A stretch of DNA of 25,541 bases from an uncultured Haloferula sp. (GTDB lineage Bacteria; Verrucomicrobiota; Verrucomicrobiae; Verrucomicrobiales; Akkermansiaceae), in NCBI GenBank assembly GCA_946885645.1, contig CAMPGU010000023.1:1-25541 (forward strand). The letters are read 5' to 3'. The notes below the pieces were generated by a model. The model was not told the origin of the DNA. It saw only the letters and a program-made list of their open reading frames with translations, and made no database searches. Positions 7,878 to 15,056 of the stretch are shown here, in pieces. The translations under genes were made by a program, and so were the position numbers. Each line of letters starts with the position of its first letter. The first letter of the stretch is position 1.

Positions 7878-8771
7878 TTATTGAGCGTTCTGGATATTTC
7901 CGGCAGCGTCGTATCCGTAGCTATGCACCCTCGCCCCGGAGACTCCGGTTAGCCGGTCCAAAGCGTCGTAGGAGTAGGTTTCCGATCCGGGATGTCCCGT
8001 GAACGACGAGCTGTTGGGATCGGTCCCCAGGATCGCTTCCTCGGCATTGGTGAGCCCATCCCCATCGGGATCTTCGTCGGCCCATATTCCTTGGCTCTCC
8101 GCGGTAGTCGTATCGCCGAAATGCTCGATTTCCCAGCCATCCGGCAAGCCGTCGGCATCAAGGTCGAACGATTCGAAACGCAGCGAAAATACCAGCTTCA
8201 GCTGCCCGACATTCGCGGCCGCGCGGTTCTTCTCCTGATTCTGGTTATCGGCCGGGTTCCAAGGATAAAGCGTTCCATCCGTATCCTCGAAATAATCGGT
8301 CCCCTCCACCGCAAGGCCGTTCGTTTGGAGCTGTCCTTCCATCCAGACCGCGTCGAGTTGCGTAAGATGCTTATAGAACGGGGCGGCCAGGGCCTTCAAG
8401 GCTCCGATCTGGAGAGGTGCTCTTTGGGCTGCCAGCCACTCGGCCGACGGGCTTGCGGGGCGCTCGGGAAAAAAGACTCCGTTCGTCGATGTTGCCGTCG
8501 CCTTGTATAGCTCCGCCTCGATGGCAGCCACCACGGGTGAGCCAGCCCCCAGGATCACCCTCAGCTTTTCCAACGCGCTTTGCGCCATCCATTTCCCTTG
8601 CCCCACGTTGGCGACGCCCTTGTTGTTGGATTCCGCATTGCTCAGCGCAGGTGGATTGCCCTGAGACCACCAGCCGGGGGGCAAGGCTCCGACAGGAATT
8701 GCCACAACCAGAATCCCGAGCGCCAAGGCAGACAGCGGCCGGGGGCCGGAATAAAATCTTTTTAAGTTCAT
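7878..8771 (-). CDS. secreted calcium-binding (TSP3-like) protein ending in YD repeats, RHS companion
   Basis: This 297-residue protein has an N-terminal signal peptide (about 1-29, 'ALALGILVVAIPVGA'). It carries two copies of an N-V-G-Q-x-K motif (ANVGQGK near 54-60, ANVGQLK later), a motif I associate with secreted Verrucomicrobiota proteins of RHS loci. At about 202-254 are two Asp-rich loops (DLDADGLPDGWE and DEDPDGDGLTNAEE) like thrombospondin type-3/EF-hand-like calcium sites. The last 36 residues are two YD-type repeats (YSYDALDRLTGVSG, YGYDAAGNIQ) like those of the RHS protein that starts 25 bases later. It ends in its own TAA, so it is a separate protein. The ATG at 8771 is chosen because it opens the signal peptide; the frame is open further upstream. 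It could be a surface anchor or chaperone for the RHS shell, or the head of a once larger RHS gene. Confidence 0.82.
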   Translation of the reverse strand: MNLKRFYSGPRPLSALALGILVVAIPVGALPPGWWSQGNPPALSNAESNNKGVANVGQGKWMAQSALEKLRVILGAGSPVVAAIEAELYKATATSTNGVFFPERPASPSAEWLAAQRAPLQIGALKALAAPFYKHLTQLDAVWMEGQLQTNGLAVEGTDYFEDTDGTLYPWNPADNQNQEKNRAAANVGQLKLVFSLRFESFDLDADGLPDGWEIEHFGDTTTAESQGIWADEDPDGDGLTNAEEAILGTDPNSSSFTGHPGSETYSYDALDRLTGVSGARVHSYGYDAAGNIQNAQ

Positions 8772-9029
8772 ACCATCAGTTCGGCAAATCGCCTGCGTCC
8801 TGCGATGTGTTAGGGGGATCGCCTCGGGTTGGTCAATTCTGTTATTTCTTCCTACATCACGATTCACACATTTTTCATCTCGACGGTGTAGAATGATGAC
8901 ATCGTGTCCGATTATGCGTCTCTTGGCCGGATCTTTTCACCGGCGATCGGAACGCGGGATAACATGACATCCCCCGGAGCACTTCCTTCATCTTCCCGCT
9001 GGCAGCCGTGATCCGGCAAATCCAGGCGC
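8772..9029. other. intergenic region between ktrA and the RHS companion gene
   Basis: These 258 bases lie upstream of the RHS companion gene on the minus strand and downstream of ktrA. Bases about 8830-8930 are clearly more A/T-rich than their surroundings, as expected for a promoter. A TTGACC element is visible on the minus strand (8831-8836), but no good -10 box sits at the proper distance. No coding frame or RNA gene was recognised. Confidence 0.4.
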
Positions 9030-9725
9030 CTACCTCTTCTCGTGGTCCCGCATCATCCGCCGGACGTCCTCGATCTGGCCGAAGAGGACGAGGATGTCAT
9101 CCTCCTCGAATTGCCTTTCGGGAAGGGGGATGCCGAGGACGCGGTTGATGGGGTGGTGCGTGGAGCTGAGAGGGGCGGCCCCGCGGCCTTTGGCGATGGT
9201 GATCAGGTTGAGCGAATAGCGCCCGCGCAGGTTCTGCTCCTGCAAGGTCTGCCCGACCATCTTCGGCGGCACGAGAATCTGCGCCACTTCGTACCCGCCT
9301 CCGAGCTCCAGGCTGCCGATGATGTCCGGAGCCTTGAGCGAGCGCGCGAGCCACGCGGCGGCCATGGCTTCGGGCACCATCAGCTCGTCGATTTTCAGCA
9401 GCTTGAGCAGGCGCCCGTGCAGCGGATTGATGATGCGGCTGATGATCCGCCGGGCGCCGAGCTGCTGGAGGTTGGCGGCGACGGAAAGGGAGGCTTCGAA
9501 GTCCTCTCCGATCGCCAGGATCACGGCGTCGCATTCATCCACGGGGATTTCGTGGAATGCATTGAGATCCGTGCAGTCGGCGAGGATGAGGTATTCGATC
9601 TCGTCTTTCAGCGCGTTGATGCGCGAGGGGGTGTTGTCCGCGGCCACGATCTCGTGTCCCTCGCGGCTGAGCTGGCGGGCGAGGTGGGTGCCGAAGGTTC
9701 CTAGGCCGATGATGCAGAATCTCAT
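9030..9725 (-). CDS. ktrA: KtrA/TrkA-type RCK subunit of potassium uptake
   Basis: This 231-residue cytosolic regulatory subunit gates the KtrB/TrkH potassium channel by binding nucleotides. The N-terminal RCK/Rossmann domain shows the G7-L-G-T-F-G12 dinucleotide loop and an acidic residue D30 at the end of the second strand, favouring NAD(H)-type binding. ILADCTD, DAVILAIGEDF and ISRIINP follow the TrkA_N pattern. Residues about 140-225 form a TrkA_C domain (EVAQILVPPKMVGQTL, RYSLNLITIAKG, EEDDILVLFGQ). It has one RCK unit, unlike the double E. coli TrkA, so it is closer to KtrA. The ATG at 9725 starts directly with the Rossmann strand MRFCIIG; the frame is open far upstream, but that part overlaps the channel gene and is not homologous. 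It follows ktrB by 14 bases in the same operon. Confidence 0.94.
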   Translation of the reverse strand: MRFCIIGLGTFGTHLARQLSREGHEIVAADNTPSRINALKDEIEYLILADCTDLNAFHEIPVDECDAVILAIGEDFEASLSVAANLQQLGARRIISRIINPLHGRLLKLLKIDELMVPEAMAAAWLARSLKAPDIIGSLELGGGYEVAQILVPPKMVGQTLQEQNLRGRYSLNLITIAKGRGAAPLSSTHHPINRVLGIPLPERQFEEDDILVLFGQIEDVRRMMRDHEKR

Positions 9726-9739
9726 GACGCGTGAGGTTT

Positions 9740-11503
9740 TCAGGTGAGCAGGATGTTTTCCTCCGGTCTCCCGGATGCGGGCCGGGGGTCCGGCGGGATG
9801 AGCGTGGCCAGCACCGTGAGCAGGCCGATCCTCCCGACGAACATGTTCAGGATGATCAGCATCCTGCCGCCCTCCGTCAGGGCGGGGGTGAGGTCGAGCG
9901 AGAGCCCGACGGTGGCGAAGGCGCTGATCAGCTCGAACAAGAGCGCGCGCCCGGACACCCCGCTGCCGGTCTGGAGAGCCTGGAGGACGATGAAATTCAC
10001 ACCCAGCCAGAGCACCGCGAGAACCATCAGGCCAAGGGCCCGCGATCCCGTCTCCCGCGGGATGGTCCGGTGAAAGGCGACCATGCCGCGCCTGCCGGAG
10101 CGGAGCTGGTCCCACAGGTGGCCCAGTCCCACGGCGACCACGGTGGTGCGGAGGCCGCCCGCGGTGCCGCCGGGCGATCCGCCGATGATCATCAGGATCA
10201 TCAGGGCCTGGATCGTCAGGATGCCGATGCCTCCCATCGGCACCGTATTGAAGCCGGCGGTGCGCGCGGTGATGGAATGGAAGATCGCGGTGAGGATGCG
10301 GCCGCCGTTCACCGGGCCATCATGCGCGGCAAACTCCGTGAGGTACATCACGATGGCACCGCCGGCAATGAGGGAGACCGTCACCACCAGCACCAGCCGG
10401 GTGTGGACCCTCAGGCGGATGGGCGGCACCTTCCTGCCGAGGCGGCGCTTGATCTTGGAGACGGCCCACTGGGTCAGGTCCTCGCACACCAGGGAGCCGA
10501 GGCCGCCGATGACGACGAGCACGAGAATGCAGGTCTGCCAGAGCGCATTGGCATCCACCACCTTGCTGGCCAGGCCGTCCGGAAAGGTCGAAAAGCCCGC
10601 GTTGCAGAAGGCGGACACCGAGTGGAAGACGGAGTGGAACCACCGCGCTCCGGAACCGGGAACGGCATCCATCCCGGTGAAAAGGATCACCGCCCCGATC
10701 GCCTCGCAGATGAAGGTGAGGCAGACGATGAACTTCAGCGTCCCGTCCACCCGCGCGAGCCGGTTTTCCTGCATCATGCGGCCGAGCAGCAGCCGGTCGT
10801 GCAGGGAGATGCCTTCGAACAACATCACCGCCGCGAAGAACGTGAGGGTCATGATGCCGAGCCCGCCGATCTGGATGAGCAGCAGGATCACCATCTGGCC
10901 GGTGTGGCTGAAAAACGTGGCGGTATTCTGGACCGTCAGCCCGGTCACGCATACGGCGCTGGTGCTGGTGAAGACGGCATCGAGCCACGTGCAGGTCTCG
11001 CCCGGCACGGTGCAGCGCGGCATTTTCAAGAGCATGGTTCCCGCCATGATGATGACGAGGAACGAGCCGATCAGCACGAGCCCGGGATGGAAGGCCCGCC
11101 TGGTGAAGCGCGTCTGGTGATGGATCATCGAGGACAAGCCGGAGACGATCACCGCGAGCTGGATGAAGATGTGCCCGCCCAGCGACCACTCCCCCGTGGC
11201 GGAAAGCGGCTGGAACAACAAGACGGCGGAAACCAGGGACACCACCACACCCGCCGCCGCGTGAGCCCCGAGCCTCACCCGCTCACGCCCGTAGTCCCCG
11301 CGGCTGCGATAGGCCCGGACCCGGTCCACCCCGAAGAGGATCCCGGCGACGACCGTGCCCCAATGCTGCCAATCCACGATCTCGCCGGTCCACCCGATGA
11401 TCGACAGCAGGCAGGCGGCGACGGCCAGCGAAAGAAGCGGATGAACCCAGAGGGCGCGTGCAGCCGGACTGACCGGCCTCTTTTGGGGATCGTGGGGACT
11501 CAT
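9740..11503 (-). CDS. ktrB: KtrB/TrkH-family potassium channel subunit with N-terminal extension
   Basis: This 587-residue inner-membrane protein translocates K+ (often Na+-coupled) with the adjacent RCK subunit. All four pore loops with their selectivity-filter glycines are visible: CVTG (G188), CNAG (G303), TARTAGF (G417) and FATVG (G533). Further TrkH/KtrB hallmarks are GGSPGGTAGG at 441-450 and the final NMFVGRIG with the conserved Arg at 558. The classical first helix begins only near residue 139 (HPGLVLIGSFLVIIMAG). Before it lie about 130 extra residues with roughly four hydrophobic helices, so the protein is longer than Bacillus KtrB (about 445 residues). Start: the ATG at 11503, with a weak GCGAGG about a dozen bases upstream. 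It is divergent from the metallopeptidase gene, with 270 bases between. Confidence 0.94.
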   Translation of the reverse strand: MSPHDPQKRPVSPAARALWVHPLLSLAVAACLLSIIGWTGEIVDWQHWGTVVAGILFGVDRVRAYRSRGDYGRERVRLGAHAAAGVVVSLVSAVLLFQPLSATGEWSLGGHIFIQLAVIVSGLSSMIHHQTRFTRRAFHPGLVLIGSFLVIIMAGTMLLKMPRCTVPGETCTWLDAVFTSTSAVCVTGLTVQNTATFFSHTGQMVILLLIQIGGLGIMTLTFFAAVMLFEGISLHDRLLLGRMMQENRLARVDGTLKFIVCLTFICEAIGAVILFTGMDAVPGSGARWFHSVFHSVSAFCNAGFSTFPDGLASKVVDANALWQTCILVLVVIGGLGSLVCEDLTQWAVSKIKRRLGRKVPPIRLRVHTRLVLVVTVSLIAGGAIVMYLTEFAAHDGPVNGGRILTAIFHSITARTAGFNTVPMGGIGILTIQALMILMIIGGSPGGTAGGLRTTVVAVGLGHLWDQLRSGRRGMVAFHRTIPRETGSRALGLMVLAVLWLGVNFIVLQALQTGSGVSGRALLFELISAFATVGLSLDLTPALTEGGRMLIILNMFVGRIGLLTVLATLIPPDPRPASGRPEENILLT

Positions 11504-11617
11504 GCACTTTCGGAACCTCGCTCGCGCCCGCCTGCAGAGGAATGCGGGAACCGGGTGCGGAAATCATGCCGCCAGGCCGGGAGCGGGTAAAGCTCCAAGG
11601 TCCCCCGCCCTATCGGG

Positions 11618-11639
11618 CCCCCGGGCCGGGCTCCGGGGG
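11618..11639. other. strong GC hairpin in the divergent intergenic region
   Basis: Perfect seven-pair arms (CCCCCGG and CCGGGGG) flank an eight-base loop between the divergent ktrB and metallopeptidase genes. No T-run follows on either strand. It lies about 115 bases upstream of the ktrB start and 135 upstream of the metallopeptidase start, so it would fall in a leader or promoter. Its role is unknown. Confidence 0.35.
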
Positions 11640-11734
11640 ATTCCTGACACCCTCTCCGTGCACGAATGTTGGAATCCCAAGGATCCACTGTGATTTTTCA
11701 ACAGAGACAGCGAAGATGATGGCCAGATGCTTGG

Positions 11735-11766
11735 ATCTATCATAGATGGCAGATCCCCATATGGGG
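11735..11766 (+). promoter_or_regulatory. two palindromes just upstream of the metallopeptidase start
   Basis: ATCTAT-C-ATAGAT (11735-11747) and CCCCATATGGGG (11755-11766) are both perfect palindromes. In addition GGATCT (11733-11738) pairs with AGATCC (11751-11756). The GGGG of the second palindrome is the only Shine-Dalgarno-like element, ending seven bases before the ATG at 11774. The arrangement could be an operator, or an RNA hairpin hiding the ribosome binding site. This is inference from sequence symmetry only. Confidence 0.4.
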
Positions 11767-11773
11767 CTGACAA

Positions 11774-14764
11774 ATGAAAGAACCCAATACTAACCCTAAG
11801 TCCACACCGCCCCGCTCCCCAAGGCGGGCAATCATCTTATCCGCCACCCTGCTAGGTGCCTGCGGATTGACATGGCACCTGTACCAACCGTTGGAGCTCC
11901 GGGAGGAGAAAGCGGCGCGGAGCCTCCCTGCCCACGGCAGGGCGGACCGGCAGCAGAGACCCGGAGACACTGAAAATGCGGGGCTTAAGCGGCTTGAGAA
12001 GCGCGGCGCGCAGGCGGTGCCCGCGGTGGCCGGAGATCCCGCGGGACCTCCGGTAGCCGCCATCGTCCCGGAGCGGGCCCTCATCGCCTCGGGCTGGAAA
12101 GCCGATCCCGAGCCTTCCCTGGCGGACTTCGCCGCTTGGGTGGATCGCTATCTCTCCACTCCGGCCGACAAGCGCGGGGAGATGGAAGAAGCAGGGGTGC
12201 AATTTGCATCAGGACGGCGCGATTTCCTCGCATCGCAGATATCGGAGGATCCGCGGAGAGTATTGGCAAATGCCGTTCCGCTCGCCATCCGCGGGCAACT
12301 CCCTGCCGCCGTTGAGGCCCTTCTGGAAGAGCGCGTCAGCGGCTACGGCGACCTCTATTCCCTCCACACCACTCCCTCCCCGGACGGCAGCGGCGGGGCG
12401 GCGGTTTTCGACTATGCCCGGATCGATGGCGAAAGCTACGAGGCCTTCCGCTACGGCAAGCGCACCGCCACACCCTATGTCAATGGAGCATCGCTCCACG
12501 GCGTGGCGGTGGATCAAAAGCTGGCAGTGCTCGATAGCCCCGTGCGGACGCTCGAGCAGGGCGAGAAGCTCGAGGGGGAGACCTTGAACGAGTATTGCCC
12601 GGTCTCCGAGGAAACGGTGGCCAAGCCCGCGGCCGGCACGGTGAAGGCGGAGGAAAGCACCTTGTTCCAGATCGGCACCGATCTCTACGGGACCTGCGAG
12701 CCCGCCCACGTCACCAACGTGGAATCGGCCATCGCGGCCGGCGAGCAGGGCGCGGAAAATACCGCGGCGCGGCTGAGCAATCACGACCTCCAGGCTCTCT
12801 ACAAAAAGAGCGTCGCGGCCGGAGCGCAAATCCTCGGTGCCGGCGATAGCGGCATCTCCGGCTCCAGCGGCTATATCGGCAGACCGCCCTCCAGCCTCAC
12901 GCATGGCGGGAAGAACATCCTCATCATGCGCGTGCAGCCTACGGACAAGCCCTTCCCTTCCTGGGCCACGGCGGCTTCCTTCAATGACACGGTCACGCGT
13001 TCCGATGGCTGGGATGTCCGCACGCGCCGGATCTCCTACCAGAAATCCTGGATCAACCGCGCGGATGTCACGCCCGTGATGAACCTGCCCCAGAACTCCG
13101 CCTACTACACCGGCAATGGCTACGACTGGGGCCGCTGGGCGGATGACTCGAAGGCGGCCGCGGCGGCACAGGGCTATAACCTGGCGGACTACTCCTGCTT
13201 CGTCATCGCCCACGAGGGCTACAGCCAGTTCGGCGCGGCCGGCTGGGGCGGCGGCGGGAATATCTGGTGCAACGGCAATTTCGACGTGCGCCTCTTCGTC
13301 CACGAATACGGCCACGTCTTCTGGCTCCCCCATGCCAATTCCTGGTACAGCACCGACGGCAACCCGATCTCCCCGGCCCGCCAGCACCGCGAGTATGGCG
13401 ATGCCAATGATCCCATGGGCAATGCCTGGGGGGCCAACGCCTTCAATAGCTACAACGCCTACTTCAAGAACTTCTGCGGCTGGCTGCCGGACCCGGCGGT
13501 GCAGACGATCACCCGCAGCGGTACCTACCGCGTCTATCAGGATGACGGCGCCACCGCCCTGAACCGCACGCTGGCGCTGAAATTCGGCCGCGACTACGAG
13601 TTCAACTACTGGATCACGATCCGCGGCGACACCATCGCCCAGCCGAATTTCAACAACGGTGCCGCGGTAATGGCCGTCTCCTCATGGCGCACCTCCGATA
13701 GCAAGGTGCTCGACATGAATAATCCGGGCGACGACAACCGCGACAACGCCCCTCTCGCAGTCAACCAGAGCTGGTATGACGCCGCGGCGGATCTTACGAT
13801 CCGGACGGTGGCGGTAGGCGGCAGCAATCCGAACCGCTATGCCGATATCGAGATCACCTTCGGCCCGCGGAATCAGGGCGGCTACCGCCCGCTCGTGAGC
13901 GGCGGCGTCTATCGCTTCAAAAACCGCCACAACGGGAAGTACCTCGACGTGCCCGGCAACAGCTCCGCCGACAATGTCGCCGTCCAGGTGGCGAACGCTT
14001 CCGGCACCGCCTCCCAGAACTGGGTGGCGTGGCGCAATAGCGACGGGACCTATAGCTTCAACCACCAGGGCACGAACAAGTGGCTGGACGTGGTGAACAA
14101 CGGCACCGGCGACGGCGCGGAGATCATCCAATACACCGGCAACAGCAGCGACGCGCAGAAGTGGTGGGTGGCGCAGAACCCCGCGGCGCACCTCTTCCTG
14201 GTGCACAAGGGAACCGACGGCAAGGTGCTGGACATGGACCCAGGCGGGGTCAACGACATCCACCAGTGGGGCCATGTCGATGGCAACTGGCAGCAATGGT
14301 ACCCCGAACTGGTCGCCATCGCTCCCGGCACCTACCGGCTCCTGCCGAAGCACGCGCACTACCAGTGCGTGGATATCGCCGGCGTGTCCACGGCTGACGG
14401 AGCGCAAGCTCACCTGTGGCAATACGTGGGCGGCGCGAACCAGAAGTGGGAGGTCAGCAATCCGGCGGGAAGCTGGCTGCGCCTGACACCGACCCACGCC
14501 GTCTCCAAGGCGCTCGACGTCGATGCCGCCGGCAGCGCCAACGGCACGAAGATCCACCAATGGGCCTGGTATAACAATAGCGCCCAGCATTGGGCGATCA
14601 GCCGCACGGACGGGAATTGGCTGCGCTTCACCCCCGAGTGCGCCTCGGGAAGCTGCCTGGAAGTCAGCGGGGATGACAACCAGTTCGGCAACGGCAGCAT
14701 CGTCCAGCTCTGGCAATTCACCGGAGCCCAGGACCAGCAATGGCGCTTCGCCGACGCCGACTGA
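11774..14764 (+). CDS. secreted metallopeptidase (gametolysin M11/M6-like) with two ricin-type lectin domains
   Basis: This 996-residue protein has a basic N-terminus and a hydrophobic segment ending in a lipobox, L-G-A-C30, suggesting a lipoprotein anchored on the envelope. A long propeptide-like region follows. The catalytic domain contains 'HGGKNILIMRVQPTD', then H510-E-Y-G-H514 with a third histidine H520, then EYGDANDPMG with a probable Met-turn at M548. This is the gametolysin-like zincin layout. Residues about 710-996 hold two beta-trefoil ricin-type lectin domains with six Q-x-W motifs (QNW, QKW, QQW, QKW, QHW, QQW), which bind carbohydrate. The likely role is cleavage of glycosylated extracellular proteins or of host or algal cell-wall material. 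The third Zn ligand lies at the metzincin spacing, but the usual Gly of HExxHxxGxxH is Trp here. It is a single gene, divergent from ktrB and convergent with the large operon. Start: the ATG at 11774 after GGGG. Confidence 0.9.
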   Translation: MKEPNTNPKSTPPRSPRRAIILSATLLGACGLTWHLYQPLELREEKAARSLPAHGRADRQQRPGDTENAGLKRLEKRGAQAVPAVAGDPAGPPVAAIVPERALIASGWKADPEPSLADFAAWVDRYLSTPADKRGEMEEAGVQFASGRRDFLASQISEDPRRVLANAVPLAIRGQLPAAVEALLEERVSGYGDLYSLHTTPSPDGSGGAAVFDYARIDGESYEAFRYGKRTATPYVNGASLHGVAVDQKLAVLDSPVRTLEQGEKLEGETLNEYCPVSEETVAKPAAGTVKAEESTLFQIGTDLYGTCEPAHVTNVESAIAAGEQGAENTAARLSNHDLQALYKKSVAAGAQILGAGDSGISGSSGYIGRPPSSLTHGGKNILIMRVQPTDKPFPSWATAASFNDTVTRSDGWDVRTRRISYQKSWINRADVTPVMNLPQNSAYYTGNGYDWGRWADDSKAAAAAQGYNLADYSCFVIAHEGYSQFGAAGWGGGGNIWCNGNFDVRLFVHEYGHVFWLPHANSWYSTDGNPISPARQHREYGDANDPMGNAWGANAFNSYNAYFKNFCGWLPDPAVQTITRSGTYRVYQDDGATALNRTLALKFGRDYEFNYWITIRGDTIAQPNFNNGAAVMAVSSWRTSDSKVLDMNNPGDDNRDNAPLAVNQSWYDAAADLTIRTVAVGGSNPNRYADIEITFGPRNQGGYRPLVSGGVYRFKNRHNGKYLDVPGNSSADNVAVQVANASGTASQNWVAWRNSDGTYSFNHQGTNKWLDVVNNGTGDGAEIIQYTGNSSDAQKWWVAQNPAAHLFLVHKGTDGKVLDMDPGGVNDIHQWGHVDGNWQQWYPELVAIAPGTYRLLPKHAHYQCVDIAGVSTADGAQAHLWQYVGGANQKWEVSNPAGSWLRLTPTHAVSKALDVDAAGSANGTKIHQWAWYNNSAQHWAISRTDGNWLRFTPECASGSCLEVSGDDNQFGNGSIVQLWQFTGAQDQQWRFADAD

Positions 14765-14808
14765 ACCGGCACGGCTGCCTTGTTCCGGTACATTGGCTAA
14801 CTATCATC

Positions 14809-14834
14809 GGCTCCGCCAGCGATTGCGCGGAGCC
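14809..14834. terminator. hairpin after the metallopeptidase gene
   Basis: Perfect eight-pair arms GGCTCCGC/GCGGAGCC enclose a ten-base loop, 45 bases after the metallopeptidase stop. There is no T-tract, so termination is only possible. The hairpin overlaps the tail of the open frame that carries the IS3-like remnant. Confidence 0.3.
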
Positions 14835-14867
14835 GGTGATCGTCGGCTCGTCCTGCCCGCTTTCGCA

Positions 14868-14969
14868 TACCGCTTCCAGCAGCACCCGGTTCGTGGGCAG
14901 GGCTTCGGCCGGCGTCTTCTTCAACCCGCCGTTCTCGCATTCCAGCTCCTTGAGCCGCTTCGCCTCGTT
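14868..14969 (-). pseudogene. remnant of IS3-family transposase OrfA
   Basis: Read on the minus strand, these bases encode 'NEAKRLKELECENGGLKK' followed by TPAEALPTNRVLLEAV. This closely follows the C-terminal leucine-zipper part of IS3-family OrfA proteins (typical pattern: E-A-x-R-L-K-E-L-E-x-E-N-x-x-L-K-K-L-L-A-E...D-K-x-x-L-x-E-A). The helix-turn-helix part that should precede it is missing, no OrfB with a DDE domain follows, and the frame runs on into unrelated sequence. Substitutions such as Thr-Pro for Leu-Leu break the heptad. It is a decayed fragment marking an old insertion in this intergenic gap. No terminal inverted repeats or target duplications were found. Confidence 0.65.
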
Positions 14970-15031
14970 GGGTGGTCGTGTCTAGCCGGCGGGCTACGCC
15001 CCGGGCCTAACACTCCAACGGCCCGAATAAG

Positions 15032-15049
15032 CGAGGTCTCGTCACCTCG
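15032..15049 (-). terminator. possible terminator of the large minus-strand operon
   Basis: CGAGGT/ACCTCG arms (six pairs) with a six-base loop begin eight bases after the stop of the HEAT/Trx/CcdA gene. On the minus strand they are followed by CTTATT, a short T-rich tail. Position and strand fit a Rho-independent terminator for the BatA-VWA-DUF4175-DUF4159 operon. The short U-tract keeps confidence moderate. Confidence 0.45.
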
Positions 15050-15056
15050 GGAAAGG

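Noticed and set aside
9726..10115. N-terminal extension of the KtrA frame into the ktrB gene
   Set aside because: The extra residues are Arg/Ala/Pro-rich with no similarity and overlap ktrB; the Rossmann fold starts exactly at the ATG at 9725.
9731..11590. Long plus-strand open frame opposite ktrB
   Set aside because: The translation is a His/Asp/Glu/Gly-rich shadow of membrane-helix codons, while the minus strand encodes an unmistakable KtrB.
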